From assembly GCF_014235185.1 (NCBI RefSeq), contig NZ_CP060131.1, positions 5,277,501 to 5,341,500 of the forward strand: a DNA stretch of 64,000 bases, read 5' to 3'. Origin of the DNA: Pseudonocardia petroleophila (GTDB lineage: Bacteria > Actinomycetota > Actinomycetes > Mycobacteriales > Pseudonocardiaceae). Below are positions 57,773 through 64,000 of this stretch, in pieces (positions within the stretch are counted from its first letter, which is position 1; the number at the start of each line of letters is the position of its first letter). Below the pieces are notes generated by a model. That model was given only the letters and a program-made list of their open reading frames with translations. It did no database searches and was not told where the DNA came from. Position numbers and translations under genes: made by a program.

Positions 57773-58072
57773 TCAGTCGAGGTAGCCGAGGTCCTTGAGG
57801 ATCGTGGCGGCCGTCGTCGGCCGTTCGTCGGCGATGTAGGTGCGGTAGTGGTCGATGACGTCGCCGTAGTTGCGGGTCATCTTCCCCTCGTCGAGCAGCG
57901 TCATCGCCTTCTCGAGGTGGGCGCGGGTGATCTTGTCCTGCCAGAGCCGGTGCGACACGTAGATGTAGCCGTCGTCGGCGCCGGTGACCTTCAGGGTGCG
58001 GGCTCCGGGCATCGACGGGAGCTCGGCCCCGTCCCGGTAGCGCGTCACGACGTCGGCCCAGTCGGTGGCCAT
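57773..58072 (-). CDS. small protein 3 of the tubulin-like locus
   Basis: 99 residues: MATDWADVVTRYRDGAELPS, ARTLKVTGADDGYIYVSHRL, WQDKITRAHLEKAMTLLDEG, VIDHYRTYIADERPTTAATI and LKDLGYLD. It is the closest match to small protein 2. It lies between the two tubulin-like genes; its ATG shares a base with the stop of the upstream one (TGATG), so stoichiometric production is likely. Function unknown; a subunit or adaptor is the simplest idea. Confidence 0.8.
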   Translation of the reverse strand: MATDWADVVTRYRDGAELPSMPGARTLKVTGADDGYIYVSHRLWQDKITRAHLEKAMTLLDEGKMTRNYGDVIDHYRTYIADERPTTAATILKDLGYLD

Positions 58073-59559
58073 CAGCCGGACGCCGCCACGCCGGCACCGG
58101 AGGTGGCGATGGCCGTGACCTCCGCGTCGGTCACCGGGGAGGCGATCTCCTCCCCGCGGATCGCGGCGTGCGGGACGACCACCCAGCACGCGCAGCCCCA
58201 GATGCACTCGCCGCCCATGCCGTCGAACCGGATGGAGGGCTCGCAGAGCATCACCCCGAGGTCGAGGATCCACGAGTGCAGGAGCAGCTTGTCCTCCCAC
58301 TCCAGCGGGTCGTAGAGCTCGCGCGACGGGACGAACGCCTCCAGGTCGAGCTTGGTGGCGCGCGGCAGGACCACGCTGACGAAGTCGGCGCCCGGCGCGG
58401 TCTTGACGACGGGGGCGACGCGGGTGGTGGCGACCTCGCCGATCGCCCCCACCACGGCCTCCGCCGCGGCCGAGGCCGCCGCGCCCGAGCCGAACACCCG
58501 GGCCTCGGCGTAGTCGGTCGAGAAGCCCTTGGCCAGGCCGAGCTCGCCGAGCGAGCCGGCGTCCTCCAGGGTCCTGACGGCCAGGACGTTGATCCACTTG
58601 TCGCTCTGCTCGCCGCGGATGGCCGGGTGCCACTGGTCGCCGGGCACGGCGAGCCAGTTGAGCGCCTTGAGCGACTCGTAGAGGTCCGTGCCGCCGCCGG
58701 CCGCGAGGAACTTCGCGACGCCGGGGGCGACGTCGGCACCCGGCGCCTCGGGCACGGAGAAGAAGCCGCCGGTGAACGGGTTCTTGTAGAGGTCGCCCCA
58801 CACCGCCATGACACCCTGGTTCTTCGGGGTGTCGATCATGCAGTCGAGCTCGTTGATCACCGGGAAGAACTCGGCGGACGGCGTGGTCGGGGTGATGCCG
58901 ACCCCGACCACCCACGGGCGGCGGCCCAGCTTGATCGACGACAGGTGGCGGGCGATGTCGACGACCAGACCGCTGCCGACGCTGTCGCCGAGCGAGAACG
59001 CGACCACGACGACGGGGGTCCTGTCGCTGGCCAGGACACCGGCGGCGAAGGCGTCCAGCGCCGCCGTGATCTCCTGGTCCTGGTAGTACTCGCAGTTGTA
59101 GATCGCCTTGGCGATCGCCCGCGGCACGACCTCGCCCGGGCCGGGCAGGGCCAGGTCCCCGGGCAGCCAGGGCTCGTAGTTCGGGTTCCAGTAGTAGCGC
59201 GGGTACTCCATCTTCAGGAACTCGCGGTACCGGTTCAGCGACGCCGACAGCCCGGCCCGGCTCGGGATCGGCAGGTCCACCGTGACGATCCCGGGCGTCT
59301 CCCCCGCCGCGGCGCGGACGGCGGCCAGCGGCTCGTCGCCGATGTTCACCGCCAGGGCCGTGAAGCCCTCCGGGGCGTCCTCCAGGATCTGCGCGACGAC
59401 CGCCGCACCGGGGGCGCCCAGGCCGAGGACGTGCAGCGAGAACGGGCCCTCGTGGTCGCCCGCGTGGTGGACGTTCTCCTTGCTCAGCGCCTCGATGCGG
59501 GCCAACGTCGTGTCGTGCGGCTCGTCGTGTCCGTGCCCGTGTCCGTGGTCGTCCGACAT
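58072..59559 (-). CDS. tubulin/FtsZ-like protein 2 (degenerate loop, His-rich N-terminus)
   Basis: 495 residues. It is colinear with protein 1: LGLGAPGAAV near residue 45, KMEYPRYYWNPNYEPWLP (116-133), VVVAFSLGDSVGSGLVVDIA, NQGVMAVWGDLYKNPFTGGF and ECIWGCACWVVVPHAAIRG. The signature loop is GDSVGSG (191-197), which departs from GGGTGSG, so nucleotide binding may be lost or changed. The first 15 residues (MSDDHGHGHGHDEPH) could bind metal. ATG 59559 has GGAG ten bases upstream. Confidence 0.75.
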   Translation of the reverse strand: MSDDHGHGHGHDEPHDTTLARIEALSKENVHHAGDHEGPFSLHVLGLGAPGAAVVAQILEDAPEGFTALAVNIGDEPLAAVRAAAGETPGIVTVDLPIPSRAGLSASLNRYREFLKMEYPRYYWNPNYEPWLPGDLALPGPGEVVPRAIAKAIYNCEYYQDQEITAALDAFAAGVLASDRTPVVVVAFSLGDSVGSGLVVDIARHLSSIKLGRRPWVVGVGITPTTPSAEFFPVINELDCMIDTPKNQGVMAVWGDLYKNPFTGGFFSVPEAPGADVAPGVAKFLAAGGGTDLYESLKALNWLAVPGDQWHPAIRGEQSDKWINVLAVRTLEDAGSLGELGLAKGFSTDYAEARVFGSGAAASAAAEAVVGAIGEVATTRVAPVVKTAPGADFVSVVLPRATKLDLEAFVPSRELYDPLEWEDKLLLHSWILDLGVMLCEPSIRFDGMGGECIWGCACWVVVPHAAIRGEEIASPVTDAEVTAIATSGAGVAASG

Positions 59560-59593
59560 GATCTGCAAGCTCCTCGACTGGTGGTGTCTGGGG

Positions 59594-60373
59594 TCAGCAG
59601 GCGCGCGCGAGCGCGCGCGTCCGCAGCGTGCGTTCCAGCTGCGACCGTCCGGCCCGGGCCCGGCGCAGCGCGCCGACCGAGAGCTCGGCGTACTGGAACT
59701 CGTGCTCCTCGTCGCCGCACTCGCCGAGGGTCACGCCGTCGAAGCCGACGATCGCGGAGTGGCCCGACCAGCGGCGCGGACCGGCCCGGCCGGCGGCGTT
59801 CGGCGCCACGACGTAGCAGGTGCCCATCCAGGCCGCCGCCCGCGCGGCCTGCACCTGCGCGGCGGCGGGGACGTCGGGCTCGGCCTGGAACCGGATCAGC
59901 AGCTCCGCACCGCGGATCTGGCAGTCCGGCGCGAACGCACCGTCGCCGCGGCAGATGCTGATGCCGGTGCGCAGACCGCCGGGACCCGTCACGACCTCCG
60001 GCGGGTCCCCGCCCCGGCGGCCCGCGGCCCGGCTGTGCCGCTGCACGACCGCGCCGCGGTCGTCGATGAGCACGACGGTGTTGTCCGGATCGGGCCGGCA
60101 GCACCCTCCGGTCACGGAGAACACGCCCCAGACCCGGGCGGCGCGGCAGGCGGCGGCGAACACCTCGACGTCCTCGCCGGGCATCGTCAGGTGGTCGGGA
60201 CCGCACGCCCCGAAACCGTGGGTGCCGTACTCCGGGAACACGATCAGGTCGAGGCCGCGCTCCCCCCGCTTCATGCCGACCACGAGGTCGGCGATCTGCA
60301 GGTAGTTGCGCCGGACGTCCGCGCGGGTGCGCGGGGCGGGCACGGTGTGGCTGAGCACCGCGACGCCCGTCAC
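59594..60373 (-). CDS. AmiE/AmiF-like carbon-nitrogen hydrolase lacking the catalytic lysine
   Basis: 259 residues; aliphatic amidases have about 340. The N-terminus matches AmiE (RADVRRNYLQIADLVVGMKR, LDLIVFPEYGTHGFG with the catalytic Glu). The nucleophile region is GISICRGDGAFAPDC, with Cys present. The Lys of the Glu-Lys-Cys triad should follow VVQ, but here the sequence is VVQRHSRAAGRRGG, placing Arg there and deleting several residues. Later blocks (SGHSAIVGFDGVTLGECGDE) are normal. GTG 60373 overlaps the fmdA stop. It may be inactive or regulatory. Confidence 0.75.
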   Translation of the reverse strand: MTGVAVLSHTVPAPRTRADVRRNYLQIADLVVGMKRGERGLDLIVFPEYGTHGFGACGPDHLTMPGEDVEVFAAACRAARVWGVFSVTGGCCRPDPDNTVVLIDDRGAVVQRHSRAAGRRGGDPPEVVTGPGGLRTGISICRGDGAFAPDCQIRGAELLIRFQAEPDVPAAAQVQAARAAAWMGTCYVVAPNAAGRAGPRRWSGHSAIVGFDGVTLGECGDEEHEFQYAELSVGALRRARAGRSQLERTLRTRALARAC

Positions 60374-61617
60374 GAGGAGACCGCGCACGCCCCGCGGTCG
60401 GCCCGGACCGGGCCGGCCGCGGAGGGGGTGATGTCGAAGTCGAAGATCGCGGTGGGCAGGTAGAGCGAGCAGCAGGCGTTCGGGATGTCGACGACGCCGC
60501 TGACCCGCCCCTCGATCGGCGCCGAGCCGAGCAGCAGGTAGGCCTGCGGGCCGGAGTAGCCGAACTTCTTCAGGTACTCCACCGCGTTGAGGCAGGCGTT
60601 CTTGTAGGCGAGCGTGGCGTCGTTGTAGCGGTTGGTGTTCGTCTCGTGGTCGACCGAGATGCCGATGAACGTCACGAACTCGCTGTAGCGGGGCTCCACG
60701 TTCCCGGGCATGAGGATCGGGTTGGTGGTGACGCCGTAGGTCTCCATGCCGCCCTTGATCAGGTCGACGTGGAAGTCGATGAACCCGCCCATCTCGATGG
60801 CGCCGCAGAAGGTGATCTCGCCGTCGCCCTGGCTGAAGTGCAGGTCGCCGCCGGAGAACAGGGCCCCGGGGTGGTGGACCGGGTAGAACACGCGCGACCC
60901 GCGGGTGAAGTTCTTGATGTCGTGGTTGCCGCCGTTCTCCCGCGGCGGCACGGTGCGGGCCCCGTCCCGGGCGATCCCCGCCAGCACGTCGCCGGAGGCG
61001 GTGCCCCCCAGCACCAGCGCCTCCAGCGGGGGCAGGGCCAGCGGGGGCACGCGGTCGGGATCGGTGGCGATCAGCGCCCGCTCGCGCTCGTTCCACTTCG
61101 CCAGCAGCTCCGGCGACGGTGCGGTGCCGAACAGGCCGGGGTGCGTGATGCCGGTGTAGCTGACGCCGGGGATGTGCCGCGAGGTGGCCTTCTGGCCGCT
61201 GAAGTCCCAGATCGCCTTGTAGGCGTCGGGGTACTCCTCGGTGAGGAAGCCGCCGCCGTTGCCCGTGGCGAAGATGCCGGTGTAGCCCCAGCCCTGGCCG
61301 GGGGCGTCGCCGATCTCCTGGGGCACCGGGCCGAGGTCGAGGATGTCGACGACGAGCAGGTCACCCGGCTCGGCGCCCTCGATCGCGATCGGGCCCGACA
61401 GCATGTGGCAGCCGTCGAGCTCCACGTCGCGGACGTCGTTGGCCGAGTCGTTGTTGCCGATCTGCGAGTCGGTCCACTCCCGGCACTCGATGCGGATCGA
61501 CGAGCCCGGCCGCACCGTGGCGGCGGGCGGGATGTCGGGGTGCCAGCGGTTGTGACCGGGGACGACCTGGTCACGCATCGACTTGGCCTGATCGACACTG
61601 AAGACGACGTCGGGCAC
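60370..61617 (-). CDS. fmdA: formamidase/acetamidase
   Basis: 415 residues, FmdA_AmdA family. It hydrolyses formamide or short amides to ammonia and the acid. Family blocks: VPGHNRWHPDIPPAATVRPG, CREWTDSQIGNNDSANDVRD, GQGWGYTGIFATGNGGGFL, RENGGNHDIKNFTRGSRVFY, GALFSGGDLHFSQGDGEITF and NPILMPGNVEPRYSEFVTFI. An AGGAGG ribosome binding site precedes GTG 61617. It is coupled to the AmiE-like gene and lies just after fmdB. Confidence 0.93.
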   Translation of the reverse strand: MPDVVFSVDQAKSMRDQVVPGHNRWHPDIPPAATVRPGSSIRIECREWTDSQIGNNDSANDVRDVELDGCHMLSGPIAIEGAEPGDLLVVDILDLGPVPQEIGDAPGQGWGYTGIFATGNGGGFLTEEYPDAYKAIWDFSGQKATSRHIPGVSYTGITHPGLFGTAPSPELLAKWNERERALIATDPDRVPPLALPPLEALVLGGTASGDVLAGIARDGARTVPPRENGGNHDIKNFTRGSRVFYPVHHPGALFSGGDLHFSQGDGEITFCGAIEMGGFIDFHVDLIKGGMETYGVTTNPILMPGNVEPRYSEFVTFIGISVDHETNTNRYNDATLAYKNACLNAVEYLKKFGYSGPQAYLLLGSAPIEGRVSGVVDIPNACCSLYLPTAIFDFDITPSAAGPVRADRGACAVSS

Positions 61618-61671
61618 GACGGACCTCCTGGTAGAGCCGCTTCGGGCAGGGGAAGGACGGACGCCGCGGGT

Positions 61672-61956
61672 CTAGGGGCGCGGGAGGCGCAGCTGCCGGG
61701 GGTCGGTCGCGCGACGCTGGGTGCGCCCGGACCGTCCCGGCGGTGTCGTGACGACCTGCGGGGCGTCGGCACTGCGGTGCTGGGCGTCGAGCGCACCGCG
61801 CAGGCCGGCGGGCAGTGCGCGGAGTGCCGGTGCCCCGAACACCCGGCGGGACGGTGCGGTGCAGGTGGGGCACGTGGCGTCCGCTCCGGACTCACGCATC
61901 GGACGGATCACGTCGAAGGCCCCGCACTGCACGCAGTGGTGTCGGTAGGTCGGCAC
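61672..61956 (-). CDS. fmdB: FmdB-family zinc-ribbon protein
   Basis: 94 residues. The N-terminal zinc ribbon MPTYRHHCVQCGAFDVIRPM, then ATCPTCTAPSRRVFGAPAL carries the CxxC...CxxC of FmdB, proposed to regulate formamidase expression in Methylophilus. The remaining 45 residues are low-complexity. It is the first gene of the fmd run on this strand, starting at GTG 61956. Confidence 0.87.
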   Translation of the reverse strand: MPTYRHHCVQCGAFDVIRPMRESGADATCPTCTAPSRRVFGAPALRALPAGLRGALDAQHRSADAPQVVTTPPGRSGRTQRRATDPRQLRLPRP

Positions 61957-61996
61957 GGGCCCTCCTCACGCGGTCAATTACTGTCAAATCAAACTA

Positions 61997-62018
61997 TGTC
62001 TGACGGAAGTAGATGTCA
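61997..62018. promoter_or_regulatory. candidate operator copy A upstream of fmdB
   Basis: TGTCnnnCGGAAGTAnnTGT occurs here and again at 62642-62661 between the MarR gene and its divergent neighbour. Fifteen of 22 aligned bases agree, including an unbroken CGGAAGTA. The surrounding 60 bases are markedly AT-rich for this genome, as expected for a promoter. The MarR protein is the natural candidate to bind. Confidence 0.4.
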
Positions 62019-62597
62019 ATCCCCCGGAGGTCCGTCGCTCCGCAGCCAGTCGACGGTGCGCCGGTGCCGGCCGAGACCGGCGACGACGAACTCGTCGCGC
62101 CGGCCGGTGGCGACGACCCCGAGCGCACGCAGGGCGACCGACACGGGCGCGGTGGCCGACACGAACTCCTCCCGGCTCCCCAGCAGCAGCGGGCCCGCGA
62201 CCAGGGCACCGGCGCGCCACACGGCCGCCGTCTGACGCCCGTCCCGGCCCAGGTAGTCGGCCTCGACGTAGACCAGGGGCCCGCGCACCGACGCGGCCTC
62301 GACGAGCACGGCCAGGCCGGGCGTGAGGACGCCGAACCCCGACTCCGGGCCCGTCAGCAGGCTCTCCCGGCGCTGCGCGTCGAGCGGAGCGCCGCCGGGG
62401 AGGGACGCCGACCCGAGTCCGCACAGCGCGGCGGGCGTGGCCCGGGCCGAGAGCTCCGGAGTGACCGGCAGCAGCGCGAGGCCCGCCGCGTCCAGCGGCA
62501 CGGCGGCGGCCCCGAGGACCGCGGCCAGTGCGGCGAGCGCGTCGGCTCCGCCGATCACGCCGGCCAGCTCGTAGCGCAGGCCCTGGTCCGGGGTCAT
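62016..62597 (-). CDS. hypothetical protein upstream of the fmd run
   Basis: 193 residues from ATG 62597; longer in-frame extensions would overlap the divergent MarR gene. The N-terminus is Ala/Leu-rich (GLRYELAGVIGGADALAALA). The C-terminus has FVVAGLGRHRRTVDWLRSDG. I recognise no family. It begins 84 bases from the marR start and shares its upstream region. Confidence 0.6.
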   Translation of the reverse strand: MTPDQGLRYELAGVIGGADALAALAAVLGAAAVPLDAAGLALLPVTPELSARATPAALCGLGSASLPGGAPLDAQRRESLLTGPESGFGVLTPGLAVLVEAASVRGPLVYVEADYLGRDGRQTAAVWRAGALVAGPLLLGSREEFVSATAPVSVALRALGVVATGRRDEFVVAGLGRHRRTVDWLRSDGPPGD

Positions 62598-62622
62598 GAC
62601 GCCGCTCGGGTCCGCTGCACGG

Positions 62623-62661
62623 GTACAGTGTACGGAAATAGTGTCGTTCGGAAGTACTTGT
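62623..62661. promoter_or_regulatory. candidate operator copy B and palindrome between marR and its neighbour
   Basis: GTACAGTGTAC (62623-62633) is a perfect 4+3+4 palindrome. CGGAAATA (62633-62640) and CGGAAGTA (62649-62656) are direct repeats 16 bases apart. The second sits in the 20-base motif shared with the fmdB promoter. The AT-rich gap would hold both divergent promoters. Confidence 0.4.
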
Positions 62662-62681
62662 GCGATGTCCGTTGCTCTACG

Positions 62682-63167
62682 ATGACGACGGTCCCGACCG
62701 ACGGTCCGGACCACGCGATACCAGGGGGCGGCGTGACGGCGACAGGTCGGGACTCGGCGCGACGCACCCCGCTCGACCGGCTCCTCGGTCGCGCCGAGTA
62801 CCGGGTCGCGCGGCGCGTCGAGGCGGCGGCGGCCTCCGAGGGACTGACCGTCGACCACTGGCGGGTGCTCGACCTGCTCGCCGACGGCGAGGGTCACACG
62901 ATGACCGGCATCGCCTCCTCCGTCGGGGTCCCGGGCCCGACGCTCACCAAGATCGTCGACCGGCTCGTCGACACCGCACGGGTCTACCGCCTCGCCGACG
63001 CCCGCGACCGCAGGCGCGTCCTGGTCTTCCTCTCCGACGACGGCCGGGCCGTGCACACCCGCCTGTCCCCGGCCGTGCACGACGTGGAGGCCGACCTGCT
63101 CGGCGTCCTCGGGCCGGACGCGCCGGTGCTGCTGGACCTGCTCGACCGGCTCGCCGCCGACGACTGA
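62682..63167 (+). CDS. MarR-family transcriptional regulator
   Basis: 161 residues. The winged helix-turn-helix is SEGLTVDHWRVLDLLADGEG, then TMTGIASSVGVPGPTLTKIV, DRLVDTARVYRLADARDRRR and a wing VLVFLSDDGRAV. This is the standard MarR order. ATG 62682 is used; GTG 62733 is an alternative. It lies between the amide-binding protein gene and the fmd run and probably controls one or both. Confidence 0.87.
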   Translation: MTTVPTDGPDHAIPGGGVTATGRDSARRTPLDRLLGRAEYRVARRVEAAAASEGLTVDHWRVLDLLADGEGHTMTGIASSVGVPGPTLTKIVDRLVDTARVYRLADARDRRRVLVFLSDDGRAVHTRLSPAVHDVEADLLGVLGPDAPVLLDLLDRLAADD

Positions 63168-63179
63168 CCGGCGCGCGCC

Positions 63180-64000
63180 TCAGAGCCCGCCGCTGATCTC
63201 GGCGAGCACGTCGAACTCCAGCCCGTCGGCCCGGGCCAGGTAGATCCGCTGCATCAGGTGCCGGTCGTGCACGCGCACCGCACCCCGCGGGCCCTCGTAG
63301 GACACCGACTCGGCGGCCGCGCTGATGGGGGCCACCTCGGTGCTCCGCGCCGCCGCGGCGAGGTGCGCCAGCAGGGTCATGCCCTCGAAGCAGGACTCGC
63401 CCGGCGAGGTGATCGCCGGGGCGGTGGGGCCCAGCCGGTCGAGGTAGCGGCGCTCGAAATCGAGCCCGTGCGGCGTGCCGAGGGCCTCGAAGAAGCCCGC
63501 GGCCGAGTACAGATCGTGGGTGTTCGCGGCGCCCGTGGCCAGGAGCATGTTCTCGTCCATCAGCGGGCTCAGCCGCACGCGCTGGTCGTGCAGCCGCATC
63601 TCGGTGAACGCGCGGTTGAAGCGCACGGCGTCGGAGCCGAGCAGGAACATGAGCACGCCCTGCGCGCGCGAGCGCTCCACCCGGCGCAGCGTCGGGCCGA
63701 ACTCCTCGGTGCCCAGGCCCACGTAGATCTCGTCGCAGACCTCCGCGCCCACCGACGCTGCGAAGGTGCGGGCGACGCGGGCCGACGCGCGCGGCCAGAC
63801 GTAGTCGTTGCCGACGATGCACCAGCTCCGGACGCCCAGCTCGCGCGCCATCCAGCCGAGGGCGGGCAGCAGCTGCCCGGCCGGGGTCTCCCCCGTCAGG
63901 AACACCCCCGGTGTGCACTCGCCGCCCTCGTAGAGGGCGGTGTAGACGTAGGCGACCCGCCCCTCCAGGCGCGGCGCGACGGCCTGGCGGACGGCCGAGG
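63180..64000 (-). CDS. amide/urea-type ABC substrate-binding protein (AmiC/FmdD-like), partial
   Basis: The last 273 codons; the start lies beyond the window. The reading frame at the edge gives VAYVYTALYEGGECTPGVFL, then GWMARELGVRSWCIVGNDYV, WPRASARVARTFAA, SDAVRFNRAFTEMRLHDQRV, SPLMDENMLLATGAANTHDL and SPGESCFEGMTLLAHLA. This is the Peripla_BP_5/6 type seen in AmiC, FmdD and UrtA, which bind short amides or urea. It fits the formamidase genes downstream. Permease genes, if any, would lie outside the window. Confidence 0.82.
   Translation of the reverse strand, partial: SAVRQAVAPRLEGRVAYVYTALYEGGECTPGVFLTGETPAGQLLPALGWMARELGVRSWCIVGNDYVWPRASARVARTFAASVGAEVCDEIYVGLGTEEFGPTLRRVERSRAQGVLMFLLGSDAVRFNRAFTEMRLHDQRVRLSPLMDENMLLATGAANTHDLYSAAGFFEALGTPHGLDFERRYLDRLGPTAPAITSPGESCFEGMTLLAHLAAAARSTEVAPISAAAESVSYEGPRGAVRVHDRHLMQRIYLARADGLEFDVLAEISGGL

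Noticed and set aside
58072..59559. Tubulin-like pair as FtsZ or a plasmid TubZ partition system
   Set aside because: The proteins lack the FtsZ N- and C-terminal motifs, there is no TubR or centromere-like repeat beside them, and the surrounding genes are metabolic.

Overview
The window is very GC-rich DNA with dense, largely overlapping genes, GTG starts, GTGA/ATGA stop-start junctions, a DUF222/13E12-type HNH gene behind a LexA box, a DprE2-type reductase, DUF3039 and DUF7455 genes and LAL-type LuxR regulators. This points to a high-GC actinobacterium, most likely Pseudonocardia or a close relative. The genus is an inference; no rRNA gene is present.

Layout. 1-8.4 kb: the start of a PdtaR-type response regulator, an odd tRNA-Leu, and housekeeping genes (DUF309, two methyltransferases, DprE2-like SDR, aroE, an Asp/Glu-racemase-ACT fusion, cystathionine beta-synthase, a DsbA/FrnE-type oxidoreductase). 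8.7-16.2 kb: a large LuxR regulator, membrane proteins, a short sugar-phosphate transferase, a CPBP protease and a luciferase-like oxidoreductase. 16.3-17.5 kb: an orphan bacterial microcompartment shell gene facing a truncated PucR regulator and an acyl-CoA ligase remnant; a near-identical 17-bp inverted repeat precedes the shell gene and the ligase remnant. 17.5-23.8 kb: an aromatic catabolic cluster (flavin hydroxylase, ring-cleavage product hydrolase, isochorismatase-fold protein, LLM oxidoreductase, MhpB-type extradiol dioxygenase) with a divergent GntR regulator, bounded on both sides by gene remnants. 23.9-31 kb: small enzymes, a broken enoyl-CoA hydratase, a 22-bp tandem repeat array, the SOS-linked HNH gene and DUF2252. 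31-38 kb: an orphan ABC ATPase, a CocE-type hydrolase, a TPR protein and a thiamine-precursor ABC transporter under a TPP riboswitch. 38.4-43.1 kb: a xylose-type ABC transporter with a ROK regulator and a strong intra-operon hairpin. 43.3-54.3 kb: PPK2, EamA exporter, two more 22-bp arrays in opposite orientation, a helicase, a YihY-phaC-phaZ operon for polyhydroxyalkanoate metabolism, and psuG-psuK for pseudouridine breakdown.

54.4-64 kb is the most unusual part. A leftward run of genes holds an amide-type substrate-binding protein, an FmdB zinc ribbon, formamidase FmdA, an AmiE-like amidase lacking the catalytic lysine, two paralogous tubulin/FtsZ-like proteins (one with an intact glycine loop, one with a broken loop and a His-rich start), three paralogous 100-residue proteins, a diverged sigma-factor-like protein and a peroxiredoxin, with a MarR regulator nearby. 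I know of no described system with this composition. Together with the 22-bp arrays and the microcompartment relic it is what I would examine first.
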